From assembly GCF_014905135.1 (NCBI RefSeq), contig NZ_CP041406.1, forward strand, positions 1,426,001-1,490,000: a stretch of DNA of 64,000 bases. The letters are read 5' to 3'. Every line of letters starts with the position of its first letter. Position 1 is the stretch's first letter. The translations under genes and the position numbers were made by a program. Source of the DNA: Sulfurimonas paralvinellae (GTDB lineage Bacteria > Campylobacterota > Campylobacteria > Campylobacterales > Sulfurimonadaceae). Positions 34,734 to 42,203 of the stretch are shown piece by piece. The notes under the pieces are model-generated. The model ran no database searches. It saw only the letters and a program-made list of their open reading frames with translations, and was not told the origin of the DNA.

Positions 34734-36157
34734 GTCTGTCCTTGTATCTTTTCTATAGTTTTTGTTGTACTTTTGCCATCGACAAAGTCCACAAGTTTCA
34801 ATTCTCTAGCAAATTCTGTACCCACAACAGTCTTTCCTTCGTAATCTCCGCCTTTTACAAGCACATCCGGAGCTATCATTTTTATAAGTTCATACGGTGT
34901 ATCTTCTTCAAAAGGTACTACAAAATCGACCGCTTCAAGTGCTGCAAGCAAATAAGCTCTATCTTCTGCGACATTGACAGGACGCGTCGGCCCTTTGAGA
35001 CGTGAAACAGAAGCATCGGAGTTTAACCCGACGATTAAGACATCCCCAAAACTTTTAGCGATTTGAAGATACTTCACATGACCCACATGCAGAATATCAA
35101 AACAACCATTTGTAAAGACGACTTTTTTGCCCTGTGTTTTATAACGCTGTACAATGGCATCGATCTCTTCAAATGTTTTGATGTGTGCATCGGAAGTACT
35201 TTTATGCAGGCTTGCTTCATACTCTTCTATCTCATCTATCGTAACCGTAGCCGAGCCGATCTTACCGACAACGACACCCGCTGCAAGATTTGCAAACTGT
35301 GCTGTTTCATCAATATCTTTCCCTGCACTCAGGGCATAGGCAATAGAAGCAATGACCGTATCTCCTGCACCCGTTACATCAAAGACCTCTTTGGCAACAG
35401 TCGGAAAACGTTTCAACTCATCATCATAGATAGCGATACCATCTTCAGAAAGCGTAATGAGTGAAATATCCAAGTCACACTCACTCTTTAACGTAAGCAA
35501 AGCCTCTTTGAGTGAACCTTCGTCATCTATCTTCATTCCTGTTGCGAACTGTGCCTCTTTTTTATTTGGTGTAAGCAGGTAAGCACCTCTGTATTTACTA
35601 AAATCGCTCCCCTTTGGATCGACCAACACTTTCACGCCATTTGCATTTGCCAATGCAATGACACCCTGACATAAGGTCTCAGTTAAAACACCTTTACCGT
35701 AATCTGAGAGTATCAGTGCATCATACTCTTTTATACCCTCTTTGATAGAATCCAAAATTTTCTCTACTGATACATCTTCAATGGCATCTTTACTCTCTTT
35801 ATCATAACGTAATATCTGCTGACTTACGGCTATGACGCGACTCTTTTTCGATGTCTTGCGTCCTGCCTGAATAATAAGCTTCTGCGTATCTACGGCTATC
35901 TCACGCAGCATCTCACGCAGCTCTTCTCCATTGGCATCATCACCGATAACACCGGCGACACTTACCTCTGCACCCAAAGCTTTGAGATTATTTATGACAT
36001 TTCCTGCTCCGCCAAGTACCGTTGTCTCTTTTGCGACATCGACTACCTGTACAGGAGCTTCCGGGCTTATGCGTTCACAGCTTCCCCAGAGATAATGATC
36101 TATCATCAGATCCCCAAGAACTAAGATATTGGGCTTCGCCTCTTTTAAGATATTCAT
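34727..36157 (-). CDS. hldE: Bifunctional D-beta-heptose 7-phosphate kinase / 1-phosphate adenylyltransferase
   Basis: Two steps of ADP-heptose synthesis in one 476-residue protein. The N-terminal PfkB-type kinase (1 to ~315) has GDLMIDHYLWG, GGAGNVINNLKALGA and the catalytic GAGDT in DVTGAGDTVIA. The C-terminal cytidylyltransferase-fold domain (~340-476) has TNGCFDILHVGH and the GLNSDASVSRLKG segment. Overlaps hldD by one base (TAATG). Carries two CTCACGCA octamers 12 bases apart at 35902 and 35914. Confidence 0.97.
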   Translation of the reverse strand: MNILKEAKPNILVLGDLMIDHYLWGSCERISPEAPVQVVDVAKETTVLGGAGNVINNLKALGAEVSVAGVIGDDANGEELREMLREIAVDTQKLIIQAGRKTSKKSRVIAVSQQILRYDKESKDAIEDVSVEKILDSIKEGIKEYDALILSDYGKGVLTETLCQGVIALANANGVKVLVDPKGSDFSKYRGAYLLTPNKKEAQFATGMKIDDEGSLKEALLTLKSECDLDISLITLSEDGIAIYDDELKRFPTVAKEVFDVTGAGDTVIASIAYALSAGKDIDETAQFANLAAGVVVGKIGSATVTIDEIEEYEASLHKSTSDAHIKTFEEIDAIVQRYKTQGKKVVFTNGCFDILHVGHVKYLQIAKSFGDVLIVGLNSDASVSRLKGPTRPVNVAEDRAYLLAALEAVDFVVPFEEDTPYELIKMIAPDVLVKGGDYEGKTVVGTEFARELKLVDFVDGKSTTKTIEKIQGQTC

Positions 36158-37164
36158 TATTTTTTTACTTCTGTTTCATAAATGCGTTTAATCTCTGGAA
36201 CATAAGCCTTGATGCCCTCTTCCATCTCATAAGCAGGCGCATATCCTAGGTACTCTTTCGTATCTTCTATATCTGCCTGCGTAAAGAACTGGTACGATCC
36301 GACATAAGGGTTTGGAATATACTCACACGTTGCCGATGTGCCAAGCTCACGCTGCAAGATATCAACGATATCTTGGAAACTTCTCGCTTTTCCTGTTCCT
36401 ACATTGTAAACACCGCTTTTTTTCGGAGCCATCGCTTTGATATTTGCCTGAATGATATCTTCTATATAGATAAAGTCACGCAGAATTTTGTCACTGCCTT
36501 CAAAAAGACGCGGATTTTTACCTGCTAGAAGCTGATGACCAAATTGCAGTACCATAGAAGCCGTCGTATTTTTAAAATACTCACGTGCGCCATAGACATT
36601 AAAATAACGAAGTCCGACGATGCTGATATCTGAATTTTTCATATAATCGTAGGCGATGTTATCCATCATCACTTTTGAAAAGCCATAGACATTATTTGGA
36701 TCTTCATGCCCCACTTTAAAAGTGTCACTGCCTCCATACGTTGCTGCAGAAGATGCATAGATCATATTGGCATCGTGTGCCACTGCAAGATCGAGCAGAT
36801 CTTTAAAAGCATTTACATTTGTCTTTATCATAAGATCCTGCTCTAATGCAGTCGTGTCGGAAATAGCCGCTTCATGGAAAATGTAGTCGAACTTATAATT
36901 GACCTCAAGGTCCAAAAGCAGGTCCTTATCATTGATATCTCCACTGATAACTTCACCATTAAAGCCAATGAGATTTTTAAAATGTCCAAATGATTTTAAA
37001 TTTCCGTTACTTAAAGTCTCACCGCTTCGAAAACTGTCAAGAACGACGACATGTGCATCCGGATGATTCTCTTGAAAGTAAAAAGCAAGGTTGGCACCGA
37101 TAAAACCTGCCCCTCCAGTTATCAGTATTGTCTTATCTTTTAGATCTTCTTCAATATATTTCAT
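36157..37164 (-). CDS. hldD: ADP-L-glycero-D-manno-heptose 6-epimerase
   Basis: Final step of ADP-heptose synthesis; an extended SDR using NADP. Seen: ILITGGAGFIGANLAF, HEAAISDTTALEQDLM, YASSAATYGG and the YGFSKVMMD YxxxK pair, then RYFNVYGAREYFKN, characteristic of HldD. The 335 residues match. The ATG is preceded by GGATAGAAA. First gene of hldD-hldE-yfaZ, divergent from the cytochrome gene. Confidence 0.96.
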   Translation of the reverse strand: MKYIEEDLKDKTILITGGAGFIGANLAFYFQENHPDAHVVVLDSFRSGETLSNGNLKSFGHFKNLIGFNGEVISGDINDKDLLLDLEVNYKFDYIFHEAAISDTTALEQDLMIKTNVNAFKDLLDLAVAHDANMIYASSAATYGGSDTFKVGHEDPNNVYGFSKVMMDNIAYDYMKNSDISIVGLRYFNVYGAREYFKNTTASMVLQFGHQLLAGKNPRLFEGSDKILRDFIYIEDIIQANIKAMAPKKSGVYNVGTGKARSFQDIVDILQRELGTSATCEYIPNPYVGSYQFFTQADIEDTKEYLGYAPAYEMEEGIKAYVPEIKRIYETEVKK

Positions 37165-37240
37165 TTTCTATCCATAATAAATTAATTTTAATAAAATGAT
37201 ACCTTTTAATTCATTAACAAGTATTTAAGAATTTAACTAA

Positions 37241-37246
37241 TATAAT
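37241..37246 (+). promoter_or_regulatory. -10 box of the cytochrome c gene
   Basis: TATAAT 30 bases before the cytochrome ATG, in a 112-base divergent spacer; the surrounding sequence is strongly AT-rich and has no good -35. Confidence 0.5.
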
Positions 37247-37276
37247 GCAGATGAAACTTTATATCAAGGAAATAAA

Positions 37277-37564
37277 ATGAAAAAAATCGTAATCGCTTCA
37301 ATCGCTACTTTAGCATTAGTAACAGCTGCATCTGCTGCAGTAAATGGAAAAGCATGTGCTGCATGTCATGGTGCTAACTGGGAAAAACACGCTATGGGTA
37401 AATCTAAAGTTGTTGCTGAAATGAGTCACGCTGATATCGCTGCTGCACTTAAAGGTTACAAAGCTGGAACTTTCGGTGGACCAATGAAAGGTGTTATGAA
37501 AGGTCAAGTAGCACGTTACTCTGATGCTGATTTAGAAGCTTTCGCACAAACTATCGGTAAATAA
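37277..37564 (+). CDS. Periplasmic monohaem cytochrome c (c553-like)
   Basis: A 95-residue secreted class I cytochrome c. The signal peptide runs about 1-20 with likely cleavage after ASA. The haem site is CAACH near residue 27-31, and a distal Met is available in GGPMKGVMKG. Likely carries electrons in the periplasm, plausibly to a cbb3 oxidase, given ccoS and ccoI next door. CAAGGAAATAAA precedes the ATG. Monocistronic, between a -10 box and a clear terminator. Confidence 0.9.
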   Translation: MKKIVIASIATLALVTAASAAVNGKACAACHGANWEKHAMGKSKVVAEMSHADIAAALKGYKAGTFGGPMKGVMKGQVARYSDADLEAFAQTIGK

Positions 37565-37572
37565 TTACCTTT

Positions 37573-37600
37573 GAATCACCTTTTTAGGTGATTCATTTTT
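37573..37600 (+). terminator. Rho-independent terminator after cytochrome c
   Basis: Perfect 9-bp stem GAATCACCT/AGGTGATTC with a TTTT loop, followed by ATTTTT. It ends just before the convergent ccoS stop codon. Confidence 0.88.
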
Positions 37601-37605
37601 CTACA

Positions 37606-37824
37606 TTATTCTGGTTTATATGCCTTTTTTCTTAACTCTTCTTTTTTACGTTCAAGATTTGCAGCATCATTAAGATCCTCTACTCCATCGAACTTCACAG
37701 CATTTAAAAATTTCTCTTCATCATCGAACTGTCCTTTTTTTATTGCCCATATCAAAGCAACAACAGCAATACTTCCCAAAAAGATGGAAACTCCAAGCAT
37801 CATAGCTATAATCCAATTACTCAT
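37606..37824 (-). CDS. ccoS: cbb3-type cytochrome oxidase assembly protein CcoS
   Basis: A 72-residue single-span membrane protein needed for cofactor insertion into cbb3 oxidases. The hydrophobic segment lies near residues 3-27, followed by AIKKGQFDDEEKFLN, the conserved CcoS motif (KxGQFDDxE). AAGGATAAAAA precedes the ATG. It directly follows ccoI, the usual pairing. The oxidase structural genes (ccoNOQP) are not in this window. Confidence 0.93.
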   Translation of the reverse strand: MSNWIIAMMLGVSIFLGSIAVVALIWAIKKGQFDDEEKFLNAVKFDGVEDLNDAANLERKKEELRKKAYKPE

Positions 37825-37833
37825 TTTTTATCC

Positions 37834-40224
37834 TTATTTGTATCCAATTTTTATTCGTAGAGAATTACCAACAACTAGTAGAGAACTGACACTCATTGAA
37901 ATAGCTGCTATAAGCGGTATGATGTAGCCAGCCATTGCTAGTGGAATAGTAATGCCGTTATAGACAAGAGAAAGCCAAAGATTCTCTTTTATCATTGTAA
38001 ATGTCCGTTTTGAAATCTTAAAACTGTCATAAAGAGAGGCAAATGTGTCATTTAAAAGGACAACATCACTGACTTCAATGGCGATATCACTGCCGTTACC
38101 CATAGCGATGGCAATATCCGAGCTGGCAAGCGCTAAAATATCATTGACACCGTCGCCTGCCATCACAACTGTTTTTCCTCTTGCATGCAGTGATTCTATA
38201 TAATTCGCTTTTTCTTGTGGTGTCATTTGAGATTCCAATTTTTCAATACCAACCATCGAAGCGACTCTTTGTGCACTTTTTGCATGATCTCCTGTCAGCA
38301 TGACAACATCGATTCCCATCTTCTTGATTTTGCTAATCGCCTCTTTTGCATCCTCACGCGGCATATCAAAAAGTTCATATTTTCCTAAAAGTTCATCGTC
38401 ATAGGCAAAATAGAACTCACTGTTGTGGCTTGAACTGTCAACATCGATGCCGACAGCTTTCATCAATTTTGCATTACCGCCTGCGAGCATTTTACCTTTA
38501 TACATTGCCGTCATCCCCTGAGAAGCAATATTTTTAAAGCTCTCAAGCAGATAACATTTCAGTGTTTCATCATAGATATGATCGGCTACTGCCTTGGCGA
38601 TCGGATGTTTTGAATTGAGAAGCAAAGAGTTCAGCAGTGAAAGGTCAAACTCTTTTTCTATGACACTGCTGACAACTTCTGGATGCCCCTGGGTGATCGT
38701 ACCTGTCTTATCAAGCGTCAAGACATCGGCTTTTGCCATCGTTTCAAGTTGAGCCGCTTCTTTAAAGAGTATCCCTTTTTTTGAAGCGATAGAGAGTCCT
38801 ACAAGAGTTGCCACCGGTGTAGCAAGTGCCAAAGCACATGGACAGGCAATGACTATCACGGCAATTGCGATCATAAACGACTGTTCAAAATTCGCTGAGT
38901 AAAGATACCAGCCGACAAATGTAAAAAAGGAAAGTGCGAGAATGACCGTCGAGAAGTATTCACTAAGCTTGTTGGCGAGTTGCTGAATACGAGGTTTGTT
39001 GTTCATCGCATTTTCAAGCAGTGAGACAATATTGCTCATTGTCGAATGCGCATAATCTTTCGTTGCCATATATTTTATATCTGCATCGATGCTCACCGTG
39101 CCGCTGATGACTGTATCACCTTTTGTTTTAAAGATCGGCTCACTCTCTCCTGTCAAACTCGATTCATCAAAATTCCCACTGCCCTCAATGATCTCACCGT
39201 CAATAGCGACACGATCACCGCTGTTTAAAAGAATGGTCTCGCCAACAAGAACATCATTGACATTTTTTGTTACAATCTTTTCATCTTCAATAACCTGAAC
39301 ATCACTCACAAGATGCTGGCTCATGATATCAAGCGTATCGGCAATACTTTTCTTTGAAAGCACCTCTAAGAACTTACCGACAAGCACAAAAGTAACAATC
39401 ATCGTAACCGAATCAAAATAGGCCTCGCCATTTCGTGTCAGTGTGATATAAATAGAATAAATGTAAGTTAAAAGTGCACCCGTAGCGACAAGCGTATCCA
39501 TATTGACCGTTTTTGTCTTCATACCGTAGTACATACCTTTAAAAAAAGGCCAGCCGCTATAAAAGAGAACAGGTGTAGCAAGAACCCACTCTCCAATATT
39601 GAGAATATTCTTTATATCGCCGGAGATTCCTGTAAAGTATCCCGCATACTGTGCAACCATGATAGTCATCATATTCATCGTTGCAAATACGGCAACGGCT
39701 ATTCGCACATAGTAGTCTTTTCTCTCTTTGTTGGCTTTTTCTTCCTGCAGGGAGGCATCATAAGGGTAGGCATTGTAACCAATGGCACGTATCATGTCGA
39801 TGATGGCGGAAAGTTTTACTACATTATCATCCCAAACAATCTTGGCTTTGTTGTTTGTATAGTTGATATTCGTGGCAATGACGCCGTCCATATTTGTCAA
39901 TGCCTTTTCGTTCAGCCAGACACACGCAGCACAGTGAATACCTTCAATGATAAGCGATACTTCTAAGAAACCGTCTTCTCCCTTTTTGACAAAACGTTCA
40001 TAAAATGCCGGTGTATCAAAGTTTGCAGAATCTTCATACTGCTGTGAAGGTGGTGCAAGTTTTTCTGAACCGAGTTTTTGATAGAAGCCGTCAAGCCCCT
40101 GATCTCTCAAAAGATGAAAGACACCCTGACAGCCGTTACAGCAAAAGTAATGCCCGTCATCTTCTATCATGACCTCTTTGGAAAATTCTAAATGGCAATG
40201 ATCACACGCAATTTTTTCAGACAA
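37834..40224 (-). CDS. ccoI: Copper-translocating P1B-type ATPase for cbb3 oxidase (CcoI/FixI)
   Basis: A 796-residue inner-membrane copper exporter that supplies copper for cbb3 oxidase assembly. The N-terminus has a Zn-ribbon-like pair CDHC/CCNGC, then a heavy-metal-associated site GIHCAACVW. The core has eight predicted membrane segments, TGES, the ion-binding ACPCALAL, DKTGT (phosphorylation), KHPIAKA and GDGVND. This N-terminal layout is typical of FixI/CcoI rather than CopA. It starts with TTG, with AGGA about ten bases upstream, and overlaps the asparaginase-like gene by eight bases. Confidence 0.92.
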   Translation of the reverse strand: MSEKIACDHCHLEFSKEVMIEDDGHYFCCNGCQGVFHLLRDQGLDGFYQKLGSEKLAPPSQQYEDSANFDTPAFYERFVKKGEDGFLEVSLIIEGIHCAACVWLNEKALTNMDGVIATNINYTNNKAKIVWDDNVVKLSAIIDMIRAIGYNAYPYDASLQEEKANKERKDYYVRIAVAVFATMNMMTIMVAQYAGYFTGISGDIKNILNIGEWVLATPVLFYSGWPFFKGMYYGMKTKTVNMDTLVATGALLTYIYSIYITLTRNGEAYFDSVTMIVTFVLVGKFLEVLSKKSIADTLDIMSQHLVSDVQVIEDEKIVTKNVNDVLVGETILLNSGDRVAIDGEIIEGSGNFDESSLTGESEPIFKTKGDTVISGTVSIDADIKYMATKDYAHSTMSNIVSLLENAMNNKPRIQQLANKLSEYFSTVILALSFFTFVGWYLYSANFEQSFMIAIAVIVIACPCALALATPVATLVGLSIASKKGILFKEAAQLETMAKADVLTLDKTGTITQGHPEVVSSVIEKEFDLSLLNSLLLNSKHPIAKAVADHIYDETLKCYLLESFKNIASQGMTAMYKGKMLAGGNAKLMKAVGIDVDSSSHNSEFYFAYDDELLGKYELFDMPREDAKEAISKIKKMGIDVVMLTGDHAKSAQRVASMVGIEKLESQMTPQEKANYIESLHARGKTVVMAGDGVNDILALASSDIAIAMGNGSDIAIEVSDVVLLNDTFASLYDSFKISKRTFTMIKENLWLSLVYNGITIPLAMAGYIIPLIAAISMSVSSLLVVGNSLRIKIGYK

Positions 40225-40699
40225 CTTGAAATTTTCCTATTGCTGGATTTTTTTTGAGTTCCTGCCATGGTTTGACATAACCGTTCATGCAGATATAGAC
40301 ACCTGCTATCTCTTGCACCTCAGCAAAACCTATTGCCATACCGAGATTAAAACTTGCTTCTGATCTGTCAATGCTGTAAGGCTTCATAGCACCTGTGAGT
40401 ACAATCACCCTGTCATCAAAAAGCGTATCAAGAAACTCTGCCGTTTCATCCATTGTATCTGTTCCATGAACAAGTACGAACTCTGCTTCATCCGATTCGG
40501 CTATGATGCTTGCAATGCGTTTTCTGTCTTCTGTATCCATATCAAGGGAGTCTTTATAGACAACACCCGCAAGCATATAGTGATGCTTAACCGAAGCCAT
40601 TATCTCATCGATGGCATCATTGTCATAAGGCACTTCCAAAACACCCGTTTCTTCATTGTAGCGTTTATTAAATGTTCCGCCGCTATTAAGTATTAACAT
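40217..40699 (-). CDS. Single-domain asparaginase-like protein
   Basis: A 160-residue protein equal to only the N-terminal domain of type I/II L-asparaginases, which normally run about 330 residues. The catalytic parts are present: LNSGGTFNKRY (first Thr), VHGTDTMDETAEF (second Thr-Asp) and VLTGAMKPY (Lys). No C-terminal domain follows; the gene ends and ccoI begins. It could be a minimal amidohydrolase, possibly working as an oligomer, or have another role. The short form appears whole rather than broken: good ATG, no frameshift, tight operon fit three bases after gmhB. Confidence 0.78.
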   Translation of the reverse strand: MLILNSGGTFNKRYNEETGVLEVPYDNDAIDEIMASVKHHYMLAGVVYKDSLDMDTEDRKRIASIIAESDEAEFVLVHGTDTMDETAEFLDTLFDDRVIVLTGAMKPYSIDRSEASFNLGMAIGFAEVQEIAGVYICMNGYVKPWQELKKNPAIGKFQVV

Positions 40700-40702
40700 T
40701 GT

Positions 40703-41215
40703 TCACTTCCAAATTTCATCTAATTTTTTTACAATTTTTGTCGCTTTTGAGTTGCTCACGCAGCCGCTCTCATCCAAAAGATAGTTCTCACGCAGACCTG
40801 CATTGAGACCTGCTTCAATATCTCTCTCTTTATCCCCTATCATAATAGAGTTTTGCAGATCCACATCAAACTCACCTGCCGCTTCCAAAAGCATTCCCGG
40901 TTTTGGTTTACGGCATTCACACACTCCTGATATTTCAGGGTGATGCGGGCAGTGATAGACCTTTGTAATAGTTACACCATTGTTTTTAAGCACTTCTAGC
41001 ATCCACTGCGTGAGCTTTTCAAAATCTTCTTCTGTATAAAATTTTCTGGCAATTCCAGACTGATTCGTTACAACAAAAATCAAATAACCTAAATCTTGAT
41101 AATGACGGCAAAGCTCGAAGATACCATCAATAAATTCAAAATCCTCTTGCTTGTAAAGGTACTCTTTTTCAACATTTACAACACCATCACGATCTAAAAA
41201 AAGCGCTTTTTTCAC
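40703..41215 (-). CDS. gmhB: D-glycero-beta-D-manno-heptose 1,7-bisphosphate 7-phosphatase
   Basis: HAD phosphatase removing the 7-phosphate in ADP-heptose synthesis. The 170 residues begin KKALFLDRDGVVN (catalytic D8, D10) and contain VVTNQSGIAR, the zinc site in CPHHPEISGVCECRKP, and IGDKERDIEAG. The start is GTG, immediately next to a foldback element whose arm supplies the upstream AAAGAGG ribosome site. Three CTCACGCA octamers lie within it. It continues into the asparaginase-like gene. Confidence 0.95.
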   Translation of the reverse strand: MKKALFLDRDGVVNVEKEYLYKQEDFEFIDGIFELCRHYQDLGYLIFVVTNQSGIARKFYTEEDFEKLTQWMLEVLKNNGVTITKVYHCPHHPEISGVCECRKPKPGMLLEAAGEFDVDLQNSIMIGDKERDIEAGLNAGLRENYLLDESGCVSNSKATKIVKKLDEIWK

Positions 41216-41486
41216 TAGACCTCTTTCCTAACCTCTGATACTCTTCAGTAAATTATACTATATGATAGTCAAGGCGGATGTTCTTCAGCGTAGCCATAAC
41301 TACGGTGAAGGTTATTCAACGCAGAATATCTTATTGTATAGTTTACCCGAAGGGAGGGTTAAAAAGAATCAATCTTGCACAAAAGTTTTCATCACCGTAG
41401 CTATGGCTACGCTTCAAAAAACATTTTGCACAATCTTAACTCTTTTTAGCCCTCTGAAGAGTATCAGAGGTTAGGAAAGAGGTCTA
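41216..41486. repeat. 271-bp foldback (MITE-like) element between gmhA and gmhB
   Basis: Perfect 33-bp terminal inverted repeats: 41216-41248 and 41454-41486, beginning TAGACCTCTTTCC. Inside is a second inverted pair of 21 bases with one mismatch (41288-41308 and 41392-41412), and CCGAAGGGAGG near the centre (41347). Flanking GTG/GTG may be a 3-bp target duplication. It contains no convincing ORF. The gmhA stop codon lies inside the right arm. A transposed non-autonomous element is the likeliest reading. Confidence 0.8.
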
Positions 41487-42068
41487 CACACCATCCCCAA
41501 AAGTCTCTTTTTCAATGATATCACAGATGATATGACCAATAAGAATGTGTGACTCCTGAATACGCGGTGTAGAGTTTGAAGGAACAACAAGTGCAACATC
41601 AGCCATTTTTGCCATCTCACCACCGTCACGACCGGTCAGTGCTACTGTTGTTATCCCTTTTTTCTTTGCACTCTCAAAGGCTTTAATAATATTGACAGAG
41701 TTGCCCGACGTAGAAATACCGATGAAGATATCTCCCTCTTGCCCCATCCCTTCAAGCTGACGTGAGAAGATTTGATCATATCCATAGTCATTTCCGATTG
41801 CAGTTAGGTTTGAAGTATCGGTTGTCAGTGCCAAAGATGGAATAGATGGTCTGTCAAAACCGTAACGCCCGACAAGTTCAGCAGCAATATGCTGTGCATC
41901 AGCAGCACTACCGCCATTACCGGCTAAAATTGTTTTTTTATCGCCTTTATAGAGATCGACACACATCTGTGCGACTTTTTCAATCTCATTCAAGAGGGCT
42001 TCATTTTCATAGATAGCCTGTTTGGTTTCATATGATTTTTTTATCTGATCTTTAATGTAGTTTTTCAT
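41484..42068 (-). CDS. gmhA: Sedoheptulose 7-phosphate isomerase
   Basis: Converts sedoheptulose-7-phosphate to D-manno-heptose-7-phosphate, the first heptose step. SIS-domain protein of 194 residues: AGNGGSAADAQHIAAELVG, ALTTDTSNLTAIGNDYGY, and ISTSGNSVNIIKA. The second ATG (42068) was preferred because a minus-strand TATAAT at 42082-42087 would start transcription at about 42075, past the first ATG, and GGA lies upstream of the second. Its stop codon lies in the arm of the foldback element. Zinc and catalytic histidine/glutamate positions appear intact (ESHILIGHIICD). Confidence 0.94.
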   Translation of the reverse strand: MKNYIKDQIKKSYETKQAIYENEALLNEIEKVAQMCVDLYKGDKKTILAGNGGSAADAQHIAAELVGRYGFDRPSIPSLALTTDTSNLTAIGNDYGYDQIFSRQLEGMGQEGDIFIGISTSGNSVNIIKAFESAKKKGITTVALTGRDGGEMAKMADVALVVPSNSTPRIQESHILIGHIICDIIEKETFGDGV

Positions 42069-42081
42069 AAGAGATTCCATA

Positions 42082-42087
42082 ATTATA
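42082..42087 (-). promoter_or_regulatory. -10 box for gmhA
   Basis: TATAAT on the minus strand in a long AT-rich run after the aclA terminator; no -35 box seen. Its position argues for the inner ATG of gmhA. Confidence 0.45.
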
Positions 42088-42148
42088 ATATATAAAATAA
42101 TAGCATAGAATTGATTATAAAAAGGTGGTTTTTAGAAGTGAAGCAATT

Positions 42149-42181
42149 AAAAAAAGACTAAAGAGCAAAAAGCTCTTTAGT
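42149..42181 (-). terminator. Rho-independent terminator after aclA
   Basis: Perfect 10-bp stem ACTAAAGAGC/GCTCTTTAGT with a 5-base loop, followed on the minus strand by C and seven T. It starts 22 bases beyond the aclA stop. Confidence 0.9.
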
Positions 42182-42203
42182 AAAAGATGTTAAAGAGAAA
42201 AAA

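Noticed and set aside
35063-35464. 133-residue plus-strand ORF opposite hldE
   Set aside because: Antisense shadow of conserved hldE, with no ribosome site and no family likeness.
41216-41486. Insertion sequence with its own transposase
   Set aside because: At 271 bp with no plausible ORF it can only be non-autonomous; the short open frame inside is low-complexity hairpin sequence.
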